This document shows positions 26,481-35,503 of a DNA stretch of 64,000 nucleotides, in pieces (within the stretch, counting starts at the first letter, position 1; each line of letters starts with the position of its first letter). The stretch comes from CAZGKW01 sp964526295. Lineage in GTDB: Bacteria > Planctomycetota > Phycisphaerae > FEN-1346. A program made the position numbers and the translations under genes. Below the pieces are notes generated by a model. That model had not been told where the DNA came from. It worked only from the letters and a program-made list of their open reading frames with translations, and did no database searches. The stretch covers positions 1 through 64,000 of the forward strand of contig CAZGKW010000007.1 of NCBI GenBank assembly GCA_964526295.1, written 5' to 3'.

Positions 26481-26642
26481 CTGAGAGCGACTGAGACAGC
26501 CTTCATGCATCTGCGGGACAGGGTTATCCTAGACCCGTCCGACAGGCGGGGTCAAGCGCGGCCGAATGTGCCAGAGGGCCGGACGAGATCGGCGGCCCGC
26601 GAGGCCGGCCGCGGCGGTCTGTGAATGACAGGAGCGGGCCAG

Positions 26643-28358
26643 ATGATGGCGCGAATGCGTCGGATGGCATCGGGCCTTGCGGCGATCGCCCTGCTGGCGG
26701 CCGCATGCGGACCACGCGCCTTGGCGGCGGAGGAGACGGTCGTCGGCTATCGCGGCGACGGGACGTGCGTCTTCCCCGGCTCGGACCCGCCCATCGACTG
26801 GGACGAGCAGACCGGCCGCAACATCCTGTGGAAGACGCCCCTGCCGCACTTCGGCCACAGCAGCCCCATCGTCGTCCGACCGGCCTCCGGCGGCCCGGGC
26901 CGGGTGTTCCTCACGTGCGAGCCGGGCTGGAAGCACGACTTCCCGCTGCTTCTCTGCCTCGACGCCGACACCGGCCGCATCCTCTGGCAGCGCGAGGTCA
27001 ACCACCTGCCCGTCGCGCCGGTCTCGGACGCGGAGCGGGCCGAGATCGCCCGGACTTGGCACGACCTGATGGCCCGGTACCGGCAGGCGTACGGGACCTT
27101 TTACGAGTGGCTGCACGGCGACCGTGACGCGGCCCAGAAGCAGTTTGAGGCCGCCGGCTTCCAGTTCCGCGGCTACAAGGGCGGCGGGTACGGCCAGCTC
27201 CGCTCCATGCGGTTCGCCGACGCCGACGCCCACAAGCACCGGATGAAGACCCTCAAGGCCGCCGGCCTCGAGCTGAACACGTGGCAGCACAACTGCGGCA
27301 TGGGCACCCACTGCGTCGGCCAGACGTTCGCCACCCCGGTGAGCGACGGCCGGTTCGTCTACCTCGCCACGTCGTTCCACAGTTTCTCCTGCTGGGACCT
27401 GGACGGGGACCTCCGGTGGATGCGGCTGGACCACGGCGAGTTCAGCCTCCGGGGCAACGACTACTGCAAGAACGCCCGCTCGCCGCTCCTCTATAAGGAC
27501 CTTTTTATCAGCGACGTCGGCAACATCGTCCGGGCGTTCGACCGTCGAACCGGCGAGCTGCGGTGGTCGCACAGCTACTTCGGCAGCCACACGATCTTCA
27601 CACCGGTCGTGATCACGGTCGGCGGGACGGACGTCCTGCTGTGCGTCGACGCCCACGCCTTTCGCCTGCCCGGCGGCGAACCGCTCGACGTGACCGGCTA
27701 CCGCCAGTTCGGCGCGAGCGGCGTCGTCAACACCGACGAGCCCGACGTCGTCTTCTTCAGCGGCGGCGGGGAGCACGGCGGATGGGAGGGCAAGGGCCAG
27801 TGCCCGACGCCCCCGCCCGCCGCCGTCCGGTTCCGGCTCGAAGGCGACCGCCTCGTCGGGACGCCCCTCTGGTGCGGCATCGACGGCGAGATCGTCCGCG
27901 AGCACGTCGGCCTGACGTACTACCGCGGCGAGCTGTTCCATCCGCAGGGGTTCGTCGTGGACGCCGCGACGGGGAAGCTCCTCCGCGGCAGCCGCGAGAA
28001 GCGGGGGCCCCGGGCCGTCCCGCAGACGAGGCACCTCCTCCTGGTCGCCGGCGACCGGACCTACGGCCTTCGCGAGGGTCGCCGCGGGCGCCACGAGTGG
28101 GAGGAGTCGCAGATCGGCATCGCCGAGGTCTACTCCCTCGACGGCCGAAAGCTGGCCGAGAGCACCCTCACGAACCTGCCCGTCGAGGGCGAGAAACGCG
28201 ACCAGGTCCGCCAGACCGTCGGCTACGAGAAGTGGCAGTTCAGCTACGCCTGTCCGTTCACGATCGCCGGCGACCGGCTCTACGTCCGGTGCAACGACTA
28301 CATCGTCTGCATCGCGGATACGTCCAAGGCCCGGCGCACTGAGGCGGCGGCGCGGTGA
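26643..28358 (+). CDS. Secreted PQQ-like beta-propeller protein
   Basis: A 571-residue protein with an N-terminal signal segment ending near RALAA. PQQ-like repeats follow, for example NILWKTPLPHFGHSSPIV, ILWQREVNHL, LRWMRLDHGEF, and IVRAFDRRTGELRWSH. A helical insertion (about 125-215) separates early and late blades. Function unknown; likely exported. The ATG at 26643 follows AGGAG by 9 nt; an earlier in-frame ATG exists at 26625. Four bases overlap the first possible start of the next gene, suggesting an operon with the esterase-like gene. Confidence 0.85.
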   Translation: MMARMRRMASGLAAIALLAAACGPRALAAEETVVGYRGDGTCVFPGSDPPIDWDEQTGRNILWKTPLPHFGHSSPIVVRPASGGPGRVFLTCEPGWKHDFPLLLCLDADTGRILWQREVNHLPVAPVSDAERAEIARTWHDLMARYRQAYGTFYEWLHGDRDAAQKQFEAAGFQFRGYKGGGYGQLRSMRFADADAHKHRMKTLKAAGLELNTWQHNCGMGTHCVGQTFATPVSDGRFVYLATSFHSFSCWDLDGDLRWMRLDHGEFSLRGNDYCKNARSPLLYKDLFISDVGNIVRAFDRRTGELRWSHSYFGSHTIFTPVVITVGGTDVLLCVDAHAFRLPGGEPLDVTGYRQFGASGVVNTDEPDVVFFSGGGEHGGWEGKGQCPTPPPAAVRFRLEGDRLVGTPLWCGIDGEIVREHVGLTYYRGELFHPQGFVVDAATGKLLRGSREKRGPRAVPQTRHLLLVAGDRTYGLREGRRGRHEWEESQIGIAEVYSLDGRKLAESTLTNLPVEGEKRDQVRQTVGYEKWQFSYACPFTIAGDRLYVRCNDYIVCIADTSKARRTEAAAR

Positions 28359-28396
28359 CCGCGCTGCCTGTCAATGACCGAGGAAGGCTTGGCGCT

Positions 28397-29923
28397 ATGA
28401 CGTCGATGCTTTTCATGGCATGCGTTGCCGCGGTGCTCCTTGGTGTTGGTGCACGCGCGTCGGCCGCCCCTGCCGCTGTGCCCGCAGCGACAGTCGCGCC
28501 CGGGTTTCGCCCCGCCCGGCCGCTCGGCGGCGCCGCCGAGGACCATCTCGACGTCGCCTACCTCCCCGACCGCGTCGTCGACGCGTGGGAGGACCGGTGG
28601 GTCCGCATGAACGTTCACGTGCCGGCCGGCGGCGGGCCGTTTCCGTGCATCCTGTTCGTCCACGGCGGCGGATACGGCGGGGGCGACAAGGACGGCGGGT
28701 ACGGGGGCGCCGGGCCCCCGCCGCGGGAGGTCATGGAGCGGGCCGTCCGCGAGGGCTACGTCGTCGCCAACCTGAACTACATCCTCAACCACGGCGGCCG
28801 GGGCTTGCCGCAAATCTGGTGGGACTTTCGCAGCGCCGTCCGGTTTCTCCGCGGCCGCGCGGCGGCGTACCGGATCGATCCGGGCCGCATCGCCGCGTGG
28901 GGCATCTCGGCGGGCGGATGGCTCGCCTCGTCGGCCTCCTTCTCCACCGCCGACGACCTCCAGCCGACCGAGCTGACGGCCATCGACCTGGACCGTGGGG
29001 CCCGGCGGCGGATGCGGATCGGCGTCCCGATGGACGCCCCGCGGCCGGTGTATCCGGCCGAGAGCTCGCGCCTGTCGGCCATCGTGGCCGACTTTTGGCA
29101 ACATGCGGAGCTGCTGGCGCCCGACGATCCGGCCCTCCTGACGTTCGTCGGCGAAGGCGCGAGGCACAAGAAGGCCGACCTGGTGGCGCAGGGCGGCATC
29201 GACTTCACGGCCCTCGTCCTGACGGGCGAGAAGTATCGCGCCGCGACCTCCGTTCACGTCCCGAAGTCGACAGCGCCCGCGGTGCCGCTGGACGGGGGAG
29301 AGGGTCCGAGCACGCTGGCCGACGAGGCCATGAAGTGGCTCGCGAAGCGGCTGAAGACGGACCGGCGGAGCGTGCCGCCGGAGTTTCGCCCGAACCGCCG
29401 CTTCTTCGCCGACCGCGTCCGGGTGACGCTCGTCCCGCCCGCGCCCGATGCAGCCATCCACTTCACCATCGACGACACCGCCCCGACGCCCCGCTCACCT
29501 CGCAGCGAGGGGCCGATCGGTCTGGCCGAGACGACCACGGTCAAGGCCGTCACGGTGCGAAGGGGCGAGCGTCCGTCGGCCGTGGCGTCGGCGACGTTCG
29601 TGCGCGGCGGCGGGCCGCCGGCCATCGTCCGGCCCGAGGGCCTCCGCCTGCCGGACGCCAAGGTGGGCACGCCCTACGAAGTGCAGTTCGCCGCCGAGGA
29701 GGCCGACGAGGTCGTGTGGAACCTGACGGGGCACCTCCAGCCGACCAAGCCGCGGCACGGCCGCGAGGTCGTCAGCCCCGTCGGCCTGGCCCTCGATCGC
29801 GGGACGGGCGTCCTGGCCGGTACGCCGACCCGCGCCGGGGCGTTCACGTTCCAGGTGCAGGCGGCCCGAGGGATTGGCGAGCCCGCCGACGCCCGGACGT
29901 ACCTGCTCGTCGTCGAACCCTGA
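28397..29923 (+). CDS. Secreted alpha/beta-hydrolase with Ig-like C-terminus
   Basis: A 508-residue exported protein. Residues about 60-330 form a carboxylesterase-type alpha/beta-hydrolase with the oxyanion motif HGGGYGGG and nucleophile elbow GISAGG. A chitobiase C-terminal-like segment (VRVTLVPPAPDAAIHFTIDD, about 340-400) and a putative Ig domain (LPDAKVGTPYEVQF to the end) follow. The combination suggests an esterase acting on a polysaccharide (inference). The ATG is chosen because GAGGAAGG lies upstream and it begins a signal peptide; a GTG at 28355 is an alternative. Confidence 0.8.
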   Translation: MTSMLFMACVAAVLLGVGARASAAPAAVPAATVAPGFRPARPLGGAAEDHLDVAYLPDRVVDAWEDRWVRMNVHVPAGGGPFPCILFVHGGGYGGGDKDGGYGGAGPPPREVMERAVREGYVVANLNYILNHGGRGLPQIWWDFRSAVRFLRGRAAAYRIDPGRIAAWGISAGGWLASSASFSTADDLQPTELTAIDLDRGARRRMRIGVPMDAPRPVYPAESSRLSAIVADFWQHAELLAPDDPALLTFVGEGARHKKADLVAQGGIDFTALVLTGEKYRAATSVHVPKSTAPAVPLDGGEGPSTLADEAMKWLAKRLKTDRRSVPPEFRPNRRFFADRVRVTLVPPAPDAAIHFTIDDTAPTPRSPRSEGPIGLAETTTVKAVTVRRGERPSAVASATFVRGGGPPAIVRPEGLRLPDAKVGTPYEVQFAAEEADEVVWNLTGHLQPTKPRHGREVVSPVGLALDRGTGVLAGTPTRAGAFTFQVQAARGIGEPADARTYLLVVEP

Positions 29924-30067
29924 CCGGCCCGCCCGCCGACCCGGCCGCGTTGCGTCCTGACGAGGCGCCGCGAAGCGGGAACACCGTTGCTTTCTCCGCC
30001 CCGCGGGGTTAGACGAAGAGGCCGAATCGCGAGCAGCGGAGTCCATGCAGCCACAGGAGGCGTACCG

Positions 30068-31162
30068 ATGAGGATGAGCGGCAAGGCAATGAGCTGGGTC
30101 GTGGCGACCGTCATGGCGGCGACGGTCGCGCTGGCCTGGACGAGTGCCGAGTGTGCCCCGAAAGGGCCGGCGTACGCCTCGGTCGAGGAGGCCCGCAAGA
30201 CCGGGCCCGGCTACGACCTCCAGGGCGAGTACGAGGGCACCGTCGGCGGAGAGAAGATCGGCGTTCAGGTCATCGCCCTCGGCAGCGACCAGTTCCAGGC
30301 CGTCTTCCTGCCGGGGGGTCTGCCGGGCGCCGGCTGGGACGAAAAGACCAAGGTCCTGTGCCAGGGCAAGCTCGACGGCGACACCGTCGCCTTCGGGCCC
30401 GCGGCGGGGGATCGCAAGTACATGGCCGGCAAGCCCGAGGAGTTCAGCGCCACCAAGCAGTTCCCGCCCGAGGGGCAGAAGCCCTACACCGCCACGCTCA
30501 AAGACGGCAAACTGAGCGGCAAGACCGACGCCGGGGAGCCCATCGAGGCGAAGCGCGTCGAGCGGAAGGGCCCTACGCTCGAGATGAAGCCGCCCGCCGG
30601 CGCGATCGTCCTGCTCCCTTACGAGGCGGGCCAGCCCACCTCGCTCGAGGAGTGGACGAACCAGGATTGGGACGTCAAGGGGCACGGCGGTGTCACCGTG
30701 ACGAAGGGCAGCAACAAGACGAAGAAGACGTTCAGCGGCCCGTGGCGGATGCACCTGGAGTTCAAGACGCCTTTCCAGCCGACGGCCCGCAGCCAGGGGC
30801 GGGGCAACAGCGGCGTCTTTCCGCCGGGGGGACGCGAGATCCAGGTCCTCGACTCGTTCGGCCTGGAAGGGCTGCCTAACGAGTGCGGAGGCATCTACAA
30901 GAGCCATGCCCCCCGAGTGAACATGTGCCTCCCGCCCCTCCAGTGGCAGACCTACGACGTCTGGTACTACCCGGCGAAGCGGGGCGACGACGGCAAGATC
31001 GCCCAGCCCGCCTGGTACAAGGTGGTCCACAACGGCGTCACCATCCACGAGAAGGTGGACCTGGGCGAGGGCAAGGAAGGCGCCCTGAGCCTCCAGGACC
31101 ACCGCAACCCGGTTTCGTATCGCAACATCTGGATCGAGCCGGAGCGGCCCGGCGCGGAATGA
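30068..31162 (+). CDS. DUF1080 (3-keto-disaccharide hydrolase) protein
   Basis: A 364-residue exported protein. The signal peptide ends near TSAECA. The first half (about 40-170) has beta-rich repeats with LQGEYEGTVGGEKIG. The second half (about 180-364) is the jelly-roll DUF1080 domain, with WRMHLEFKTPF, GRGNSGVFPPGGREIQVLDS and a C-terminal PVSYRNIWIEP. Domains of this family hydrolyse 3-keto-glycosides. The ATG has AGGAGG upstream. It lies 144 nt after the esterase gene on the same strand. Confidence 0.87.
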   Translation: MRMSGKAMSWVVATVMAATVALAWTSAECAPKGPAYASVEEARKTGPGYDLQGEYEGTVGGEKIGVQVIALGSDQFQAVFLPGGLPGAGWDEKTKVLCQGKLDGDTVAFGPAAGDRKYMAGKPEEFSATKQFPPEGQKPYTATLKDGKLSGKTDAGEPIEAKRVERKGPTLEMKPPAGAIVLLPYEAGQPTSLEEWTNQDWDVKGHGGVTVTKGSNKTKKTFSGPWRMHLEFKTPFQPTARSQGRGNSGVFPPGGREIQVLDSFGLEGLPNECGGIYKSHAPRVNMCLPPLQWQTYDVWYYPAKRGDDGKIAQPAWYKVVHNGVTIHEKVDLGEGKEGALSLQDHRNPVSYRNIWIEPERPGAE

Positions 31163-31198
31163 GTGCGGCGGGGTACTGCGCGTGACCAGCGCGGACCG

Positions 31199-32119
31199 CT
31201 ACGCTTCGCGGAACAGCTCCACGGCGCCGTAGAGGACCGCCTCGTCCCACAGGGCCGCCCGGCGGATGGGCACGTCCGCCAAGCCTTCCACATCGATCAG
31301 GCGGCGGAACCGTTCCCGGACAGGCTCGACCATCCACGCCGGGTCCCGGCACAGGCCTCCGGCGAGGGTCACGACGTCCGGCGCCAGGAGCTCGACGACG
31401 AACGCGAGCGCCGCCGCCAGCACGTCCCGGGCCCGCTCGACCACCCGGACCGCCACCGGGTCGCCCGCCTCCATGGCCGCTACGACGGCCTCCGCGGTCA
31501 GGCCCTCGCGGGGCAGACCGGTTTCCTCGCCGCGGGCCATCCGCTCCAGGGCCCGCTTCACCAGTCCTGTGCCGGAGGCCGTGTCGTTGAGGTTCGGCAG
31601 GTCGGGCTCCCCCTGGAAGGCCCCCGGCCGGAAGCACCAGATGTCGCCGGCCAGGCCCCGGTGCCCCTGCCATATTCGCCCGTCGACGACGGTCCCCGTC
31701 CCGAGGCCCGTGCTGATCGTCATGTAAAAGAGGCCCCGGCAGCCCCGGCCGCTGCCGTGGAGCGCTTCGCCCAGGGCCCCGGCGTTGGCATCGTTCTCCA
31801 GGCGAACCGGGACGCCGAGCCGCTCGCTCAATCGGGCCGCGAGGGGGAAGTCCCGCCACTCGGGCAGGTTCGGCGGCGCGAGCACGACGCCGTCCGCCTG
31901 GCTCAGCGGTCCGGGGCACCCGACACCCACGCCGCCGAGAGGCGCGGGCAGATTTGCCTCCGCGATGGCGTTGCCGATCAGCCGGGCGGCGGCGTCCGGG
32001 TCCCGAGGCGTGGCGGCGCGGAGGAGCGTCTCGATCCGCTCGCCGCGGAAGTGCCCGATTTGCGTCTTCGTGCCGCCGATGTCGACGCCGACGATGGTCC
32101 CTGGCTGGGCCACGGTCAT
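31199..32119 (-). CDS. ROK-family sugar kinase or regulator-like protein
   Basis: A 306-residue ROK protein. The phosphate motif GVDIGGTKT lies at about residues 11-19, the catalytic region is ENDANAGALGEA, and the ATP-binding end has LAPDVVTLAGGL. No N-terminal helix-turn-helix is present, so kinase is likelier than repressor. The usual ROK zinc motif (CxCGxxGCxE) is not intact: WCFRPGAFQGEPDLPN stands in its place. It is 4 nt downstream of the GRE activase gene, so it is the last gene of the leftward GRE operon. Confidence 0.82.
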   Translation of the reverse strand: MTVAQPGTIVGVDIGGTKTQIGHFRGERIETLLRAATPRDPDAAARLIGNAIAEANLPAPLGGVGVGCPGPLSQADGVVLAPPNLPEWRDFPLAARLSERLGVPVRLENDANAGALGEALHGSGRGCRGLFYMTISTGLGTGTVVDGRIWQGHRGLAGDIWCFRPGAFQGEPDLPNLNDTASGTGLVKRALERMARGEETGLPREGLTAEAVVAAMEAGDPVAVRVVERARDVLAAALAFVVELLAPDVVTLAGGLCRDPAWMVEPVRERFRRLIDVEGLADVPIRRAALWDEAVLYGAVELFREA

Positions 32120-32123
32120 GACC

Positions 32124-33038
32124 TTACTCGCTCAGGCAGCGGACGCCTTCGGCCGCGGCGGCCGCCGCGAGCCGCTCGACCTCCTCGTCCGGCAGCGGCG
32201 CCTCGTATGCTCCGTACGCATACGCTCGTCCGAGGCGCCGATATTTCGACCGGGCGAGCGGATTGAAGTTGATCAGCTCGACCGGCACCCGCTCGTCGAC
32301 TTCGCGGACGTACCGGGCGACGGCCCGGACGTTCTCCTCGGTGGCCGTCACGGCGGGGATGAGCGGCACGCGGACGCGGACGTTCGTCCCGCGCCGGCAA
32401 AGCGCCTCGAAGTTCGCCCGGATCGGGTCGCTTGGGCGGCCGGTCAGCTCCTCGTGCCGCGCCGAGTCGGTCAGCTTCAGGTCGACCAGGAACAGGTCCA
32501 CCAGGTCGACCAGTGGCTCGACCGTCTCGGGCGCGGCGAAGAGGCACGTCTCGATGGCCGTGTGCAACCCCTCCTCGCGGCAGAGGCCCAGCACCTCGCG
32601 GCTGAAGGCCGCCTGAAACAGCGGGTCGCCGCCCGAGAGCGTCACGCCCCCGCCGGAGGTCTCGTAGAACACGCGGTCCTTGAGGACCTCCTCGACGACC
32701 TCGGCGGCGCCCATCTCGCGGGCGTCGAACTCGAGCGCCGCCGAGGGGCATTCCCGGACGCACGCGCCGCAGACGGTGCACCGCTCGCGGTGGATGCGGA
32801 CGGCCGGCTCCCCCTCGGCCTCGCCCGCCGAGAGGGCGTCCTCGGGGCAGACCTCGATACATCGATGGCACCGGATGCATCGGCCCTCGGTGTACCAGAT
32901 GCCGATCTCCGGCGCGATGCCCTCCGGGTTCTGGCACCACGGGCACGCCAGGGGGCACCCCTTGAGGAACACCGTCGTCCGGATGCCCGGCCCGTCGTGG
33001 ACCGCGAATCGCTTGATGTCGAACACCGTGCCGCGCAA
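32124..33038 (-). CDS. Glycyl radical enzyme activase (radical SAM)
   Basis: A 304-residue activase with the radical-SAM motif CPLACPWC (Cys28, Cys32, Cys35) and an inserted ferredoxin domain with two clusters, CIRCHRCIEVCP and CTVCGACVRECP. The motif GGGVTLSGGDP follows. Such activases abstract hydrogen from the partner glycine to form the radical. It starts with TTG, supported by GGGAGG upstream, 3 nt after the GRE stop. The extra Fe-S clusters are typical of activases of dehydratase-type GREs. Confidence 0.9.
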   Translation of the reverse strand: MRGTVFDIKRFAVHDGPGIRTTVFLKGCPLACPWCQNPEGIAPEIGIWYTEGRCIRCHRCIEVCPEDALSAGEAEGEPAVRIHRERCTVCGACVRECPSAALEFDAREMGAAEVVEEVLKDRVFYETSGGGVTLSGGDPLFQAAFSREVLGLCREEGLHTAIETCLFAAPETVEPLVDLVDLFLVDLKLTDSARHEELTGRPSDPIRANFEALCRRGTNVRVRVPLIPAVTATEENVRAVARYVREVDERVPVELINFNPLARSKYRRLGRAYAYGAYEAPLPDEEVERLAAAAAAEGVRCLSE

Positions 33039-33041
33039 CGC

Positions 33042-35438
33042 CTACCTCCCGAACGTCGTCCGCGCGATGATCTCGTCCTGGAGCTCCTCGGCCAGCTCCG
33101 TGAAGTAGGCCGTGTAGCCCGCGACGCGGACCGTCAGGTGGCGGTACGCCTCGGGGTCGGCCTTGGCCCGGAGGAGGTCCTCGCGTCGGACGACGTTGAA
33201 CTGGGCGTGATGGATGCCGAGCCGGACCAGCCCTTCCAGCAGGGCCGCGAACTTCTCCCGGTCGGCCTCCCGCCGGAAGAACGCCGGCAGGAACTTCATG
33301 TTCAGAAGCGTCCCGTTGCTGCCCCAGATCGAGCCGACCCGGGCGACGCTCTTCAGGACCGCCGTCGGTCCCCGGACGTCCCGCCCGGACATCGGCGAGA
33401 GACCTCCGTCCGCCAGGGGCGCCCCGGCCCGGCGGCCGTCGGGTGTCGCGCCGACGTTGCGGCCCATCGGCACGTGGGCCGAGACCGTGTAGAAGCCGGC
33501 GTGGTACGGCCCGCCGCGGGCGTTCTCGTGCGTGGCGAGCTTCCGGGCGAACGCCTCCGCCCACTTCGCCGCGAGACGGTCGACCCACTCGACGTCGTTG
33601 CCGTACTTCGGCACGTGCGCGAGGAGATGCTGCCTGAGCGGCTCGTCGCCCTCGAAGTCGCGCCGCAGGGCGTCCAGCAAGCGGCCGGGCTCCACGGATC
33701 GCTCCTCGAAGACGCACTGCCGGATGGCCGCCAGGCTGTCGGCCAGGTTCGCCGGCTGGATGCCCTGGACGCCGGAGAGGTTGTACCGGGCGCCGCCGGC
33801 GGTCACGTCGACGCCGCGCGCCAGACAATCGTCGACCACGCTCGAGAGGAGCGGCGACGGGACGACCTCGGCGTGGGTCCGGTCCACGGCGTCGCAGGCC
33901 CGGACCATGATGGGCAGGAAGTAATCGAGCTGGGCTTCGAGGGCCCGCTCGACGTCCTCGAACGAGCGGTGGTCGGCCAGCGTGCCCGTCCGCGGCCCCA
34001 GAGGCTCGCCCGTCAGCAGACATCGACCGTCGTTGATGGCCAGCTCCAGGGCCTTGACGAGGTTGAGCATGGCGGCGTCGCTCCAGCCCAGGAAGTTGCC
34101 CTGGGCCGACAGCTCGACGCACCCGACCACGCCGTAGTCCCGGGCGGCGCGCTCCTCGACGCCGCGGGCCATGAGGGCGGGAACCACGCTCTCGTCGTTG
34201 AAGACCTGGGGCATGCCGCTCCCGAGGCCGATCACGCGGACGACCTCCAGGAGGAACCGCCGCGGCGAGCCCCGATGGAGACGGGCCGAGAGGTTCGGCT
34301 GCGGCAGGCCGAGGTGCTCCTGGGCCTTGAGGCAGAGGTACGAGAGGGCGTTCGTCGCGTCGGTGCCGTCCGGCGTCCGGCCGCCGATCGCGCCGTTGAA
34401 ACCGATCGGGAAGCCGGCGAAGTAGCGGGCCCCCTCGGTGCTTCGCATGTAGACGATCGAATTGAACTTCAGGAAGAGGGCTTCGAGGACCTCCAGGGCG
34501 CCGGGCAGGTCGAGCCGGCCGCTCGCCAGGTCGGCCGACAGGCAGGGCTCGAGTGTCTGGTCGATGCGGCCCGGCGAGAAGCTCGACGCGTTCGATTCCA
34601 TCTGGAGCAGGACGAACAGGAACCAGAGCGACTGGACCGCCTCGCGGAAGGTTGCCGGCGGATGGTCGGCCAGCCGGTCGGCGATGCGACCGATCGCCCC
34701 GAGGTCCGACCGCTCGGCCTCCGGCCGGTCGGCGCGGGCCATTTCGTCGGCGAGGCGGGCGTAGCGCCGCATGAAGTCCCGCGACGCCGACAGGGCCGTC
34801 ACCACCGCGCGGTAGAAGTCGGCCCGCTCGCCGTCGGCCCCGGCCAGGCGCTGCTCGGCCTCGGCTTGGAGGCCCGCCGGGCCGAGCCGCAGCCACGTCC
34901 GGACGTTCGGGATGATGTGTCCCTGGGCGTGGTCCTTCTGGTTGATCTTGACGACGCGGTCGGCCCGCCGCACGTCCGCATCCAGCCGCTCGGCGACGCG
35001 GTCCTCCAGCGTCCGGCCCCGCCAGTAGGGCAGGACCTCGGCGCGGAAGCGGCGGACGTCCTCGGCGGAGACGTCGAAGGTGTCCTGGGGCCGGGTCGGG
35101 AGCGACTCGATCTCGCGGTCGATCCACTCGACGGCCGCCTCGGGAAAGACGACGCCCGCCCGGCTCGTCGGCGTCCGGTTGCCGACGATCAGCTCGTCCG
35201 GGTCGATGCGGATGGTGATGTGGCGGAGCGTGTGGGCGAGGGCCTCGGCCCGCTGGACGATCCGCGGGGCCGACTCGTGGCGGCGATAGCTTTCCGTCAC
35301 GAGCAGGGCCTGCTCGAGGCTGACGACCCGCCGCTCGGCCAGGAGCTTCTCCCTCAGGCGGCGGATGCGCGGCGTCGGCTCCAGGCCCGCCAGGGCCGCC
35401 GGGTCGGCCGCATCCAGTTGGCTCGGTGCGTCGGGCAT
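33042..35438 (-). CDS. Glycyl radical enzyme, dehydratase-like (GRE-1)
   Basis: A 798-residue glycyl radical enzyme of the pyruvate formate-lyase superfamily. The thiyl cysteine is Cys440 in GVVGCVEL, with Glu442. That GCVE motif is shared by glycerol/propanediol dehydratases and choline lyase. The radical site is RVAGYTAYF with Gly774, 24 residues from the C-terminus. No microcompartment targeting peptide or shell genes are seen, so it is probably cytosolic. The specific substrate cannot be assigned. It is followed directly by its activase and a ROK kinase. Confidence 0.88.
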   Translation of the reverse strand: MPDAPSQLDAADPAALAGLEPTPRIRRLREKLLAERRVVSLEQALLVTESYRRHESAPRIVQRAEALAHTLRHITIRIDPDELIVGNRTPTSRAGVVFPEAAVEWIDREIESLPTRPQDTFDVSAEDVRRFRAEVLPYWRGRTLEDRVAERLDADVRRADRVVKINQKDHAQGHIIPNVRTWLRLGPAGLQAEAEQRLAGADGERADFYRAVVTALSASRDFMRRYARLADEMARADRPEAERSDLGAIGRIADRLADHPPATFREAVQSLWFLFVLLQMESNASSFSPGRIDQTLEPCLSADLASGRLDLPGALEVLEALFLKFNSIVYMRSTEGARYFAGFPIGFNGAIGGRTPDGTDATNALSYLCLKAQEHLGLPQPNLSARLHRGSPRRFLLEVVRVIGLGSGMPQVFNDESVVPALMARGVEERAARDYGVVGCVELSAQGNFLGWSDAAMLNLVKALELAINDGRCLLTGEPLGPRTGTLADHRSFEDVERALEAQLDYFLPIMVRACDAVDRTHAEVVPSPLLSSVVDDCLARGVDVTAGGARYNLSGVQGIQPANLADSLAAIRQCVFEERSVEPGRLLDALRRDFEGDEPLRQHLLAHVPKYGNDVEWVDRLAAKWAEAFARKLATHENARGGPYHAGFYTVSAHVPMGRNVGATPDGRRAGAPLADGGLSPMSGRDVRGPTAVLKSVARVGSIWGSNGTLLNMKFLPAFFRREADREKFAALLEGLVRLGIHHAQFNVVRREDLLRAKADPEAYRHLTVRVAGYTAYFTELAEELQDEIIARTTFGR

Positions 35439-35503
35439 CGCTCTATCTTACACGGGCGTCGGCCGGGGGAAAGGCCGCCGGGTCGTCGCGAAGCGTCCGC
35501 GCG

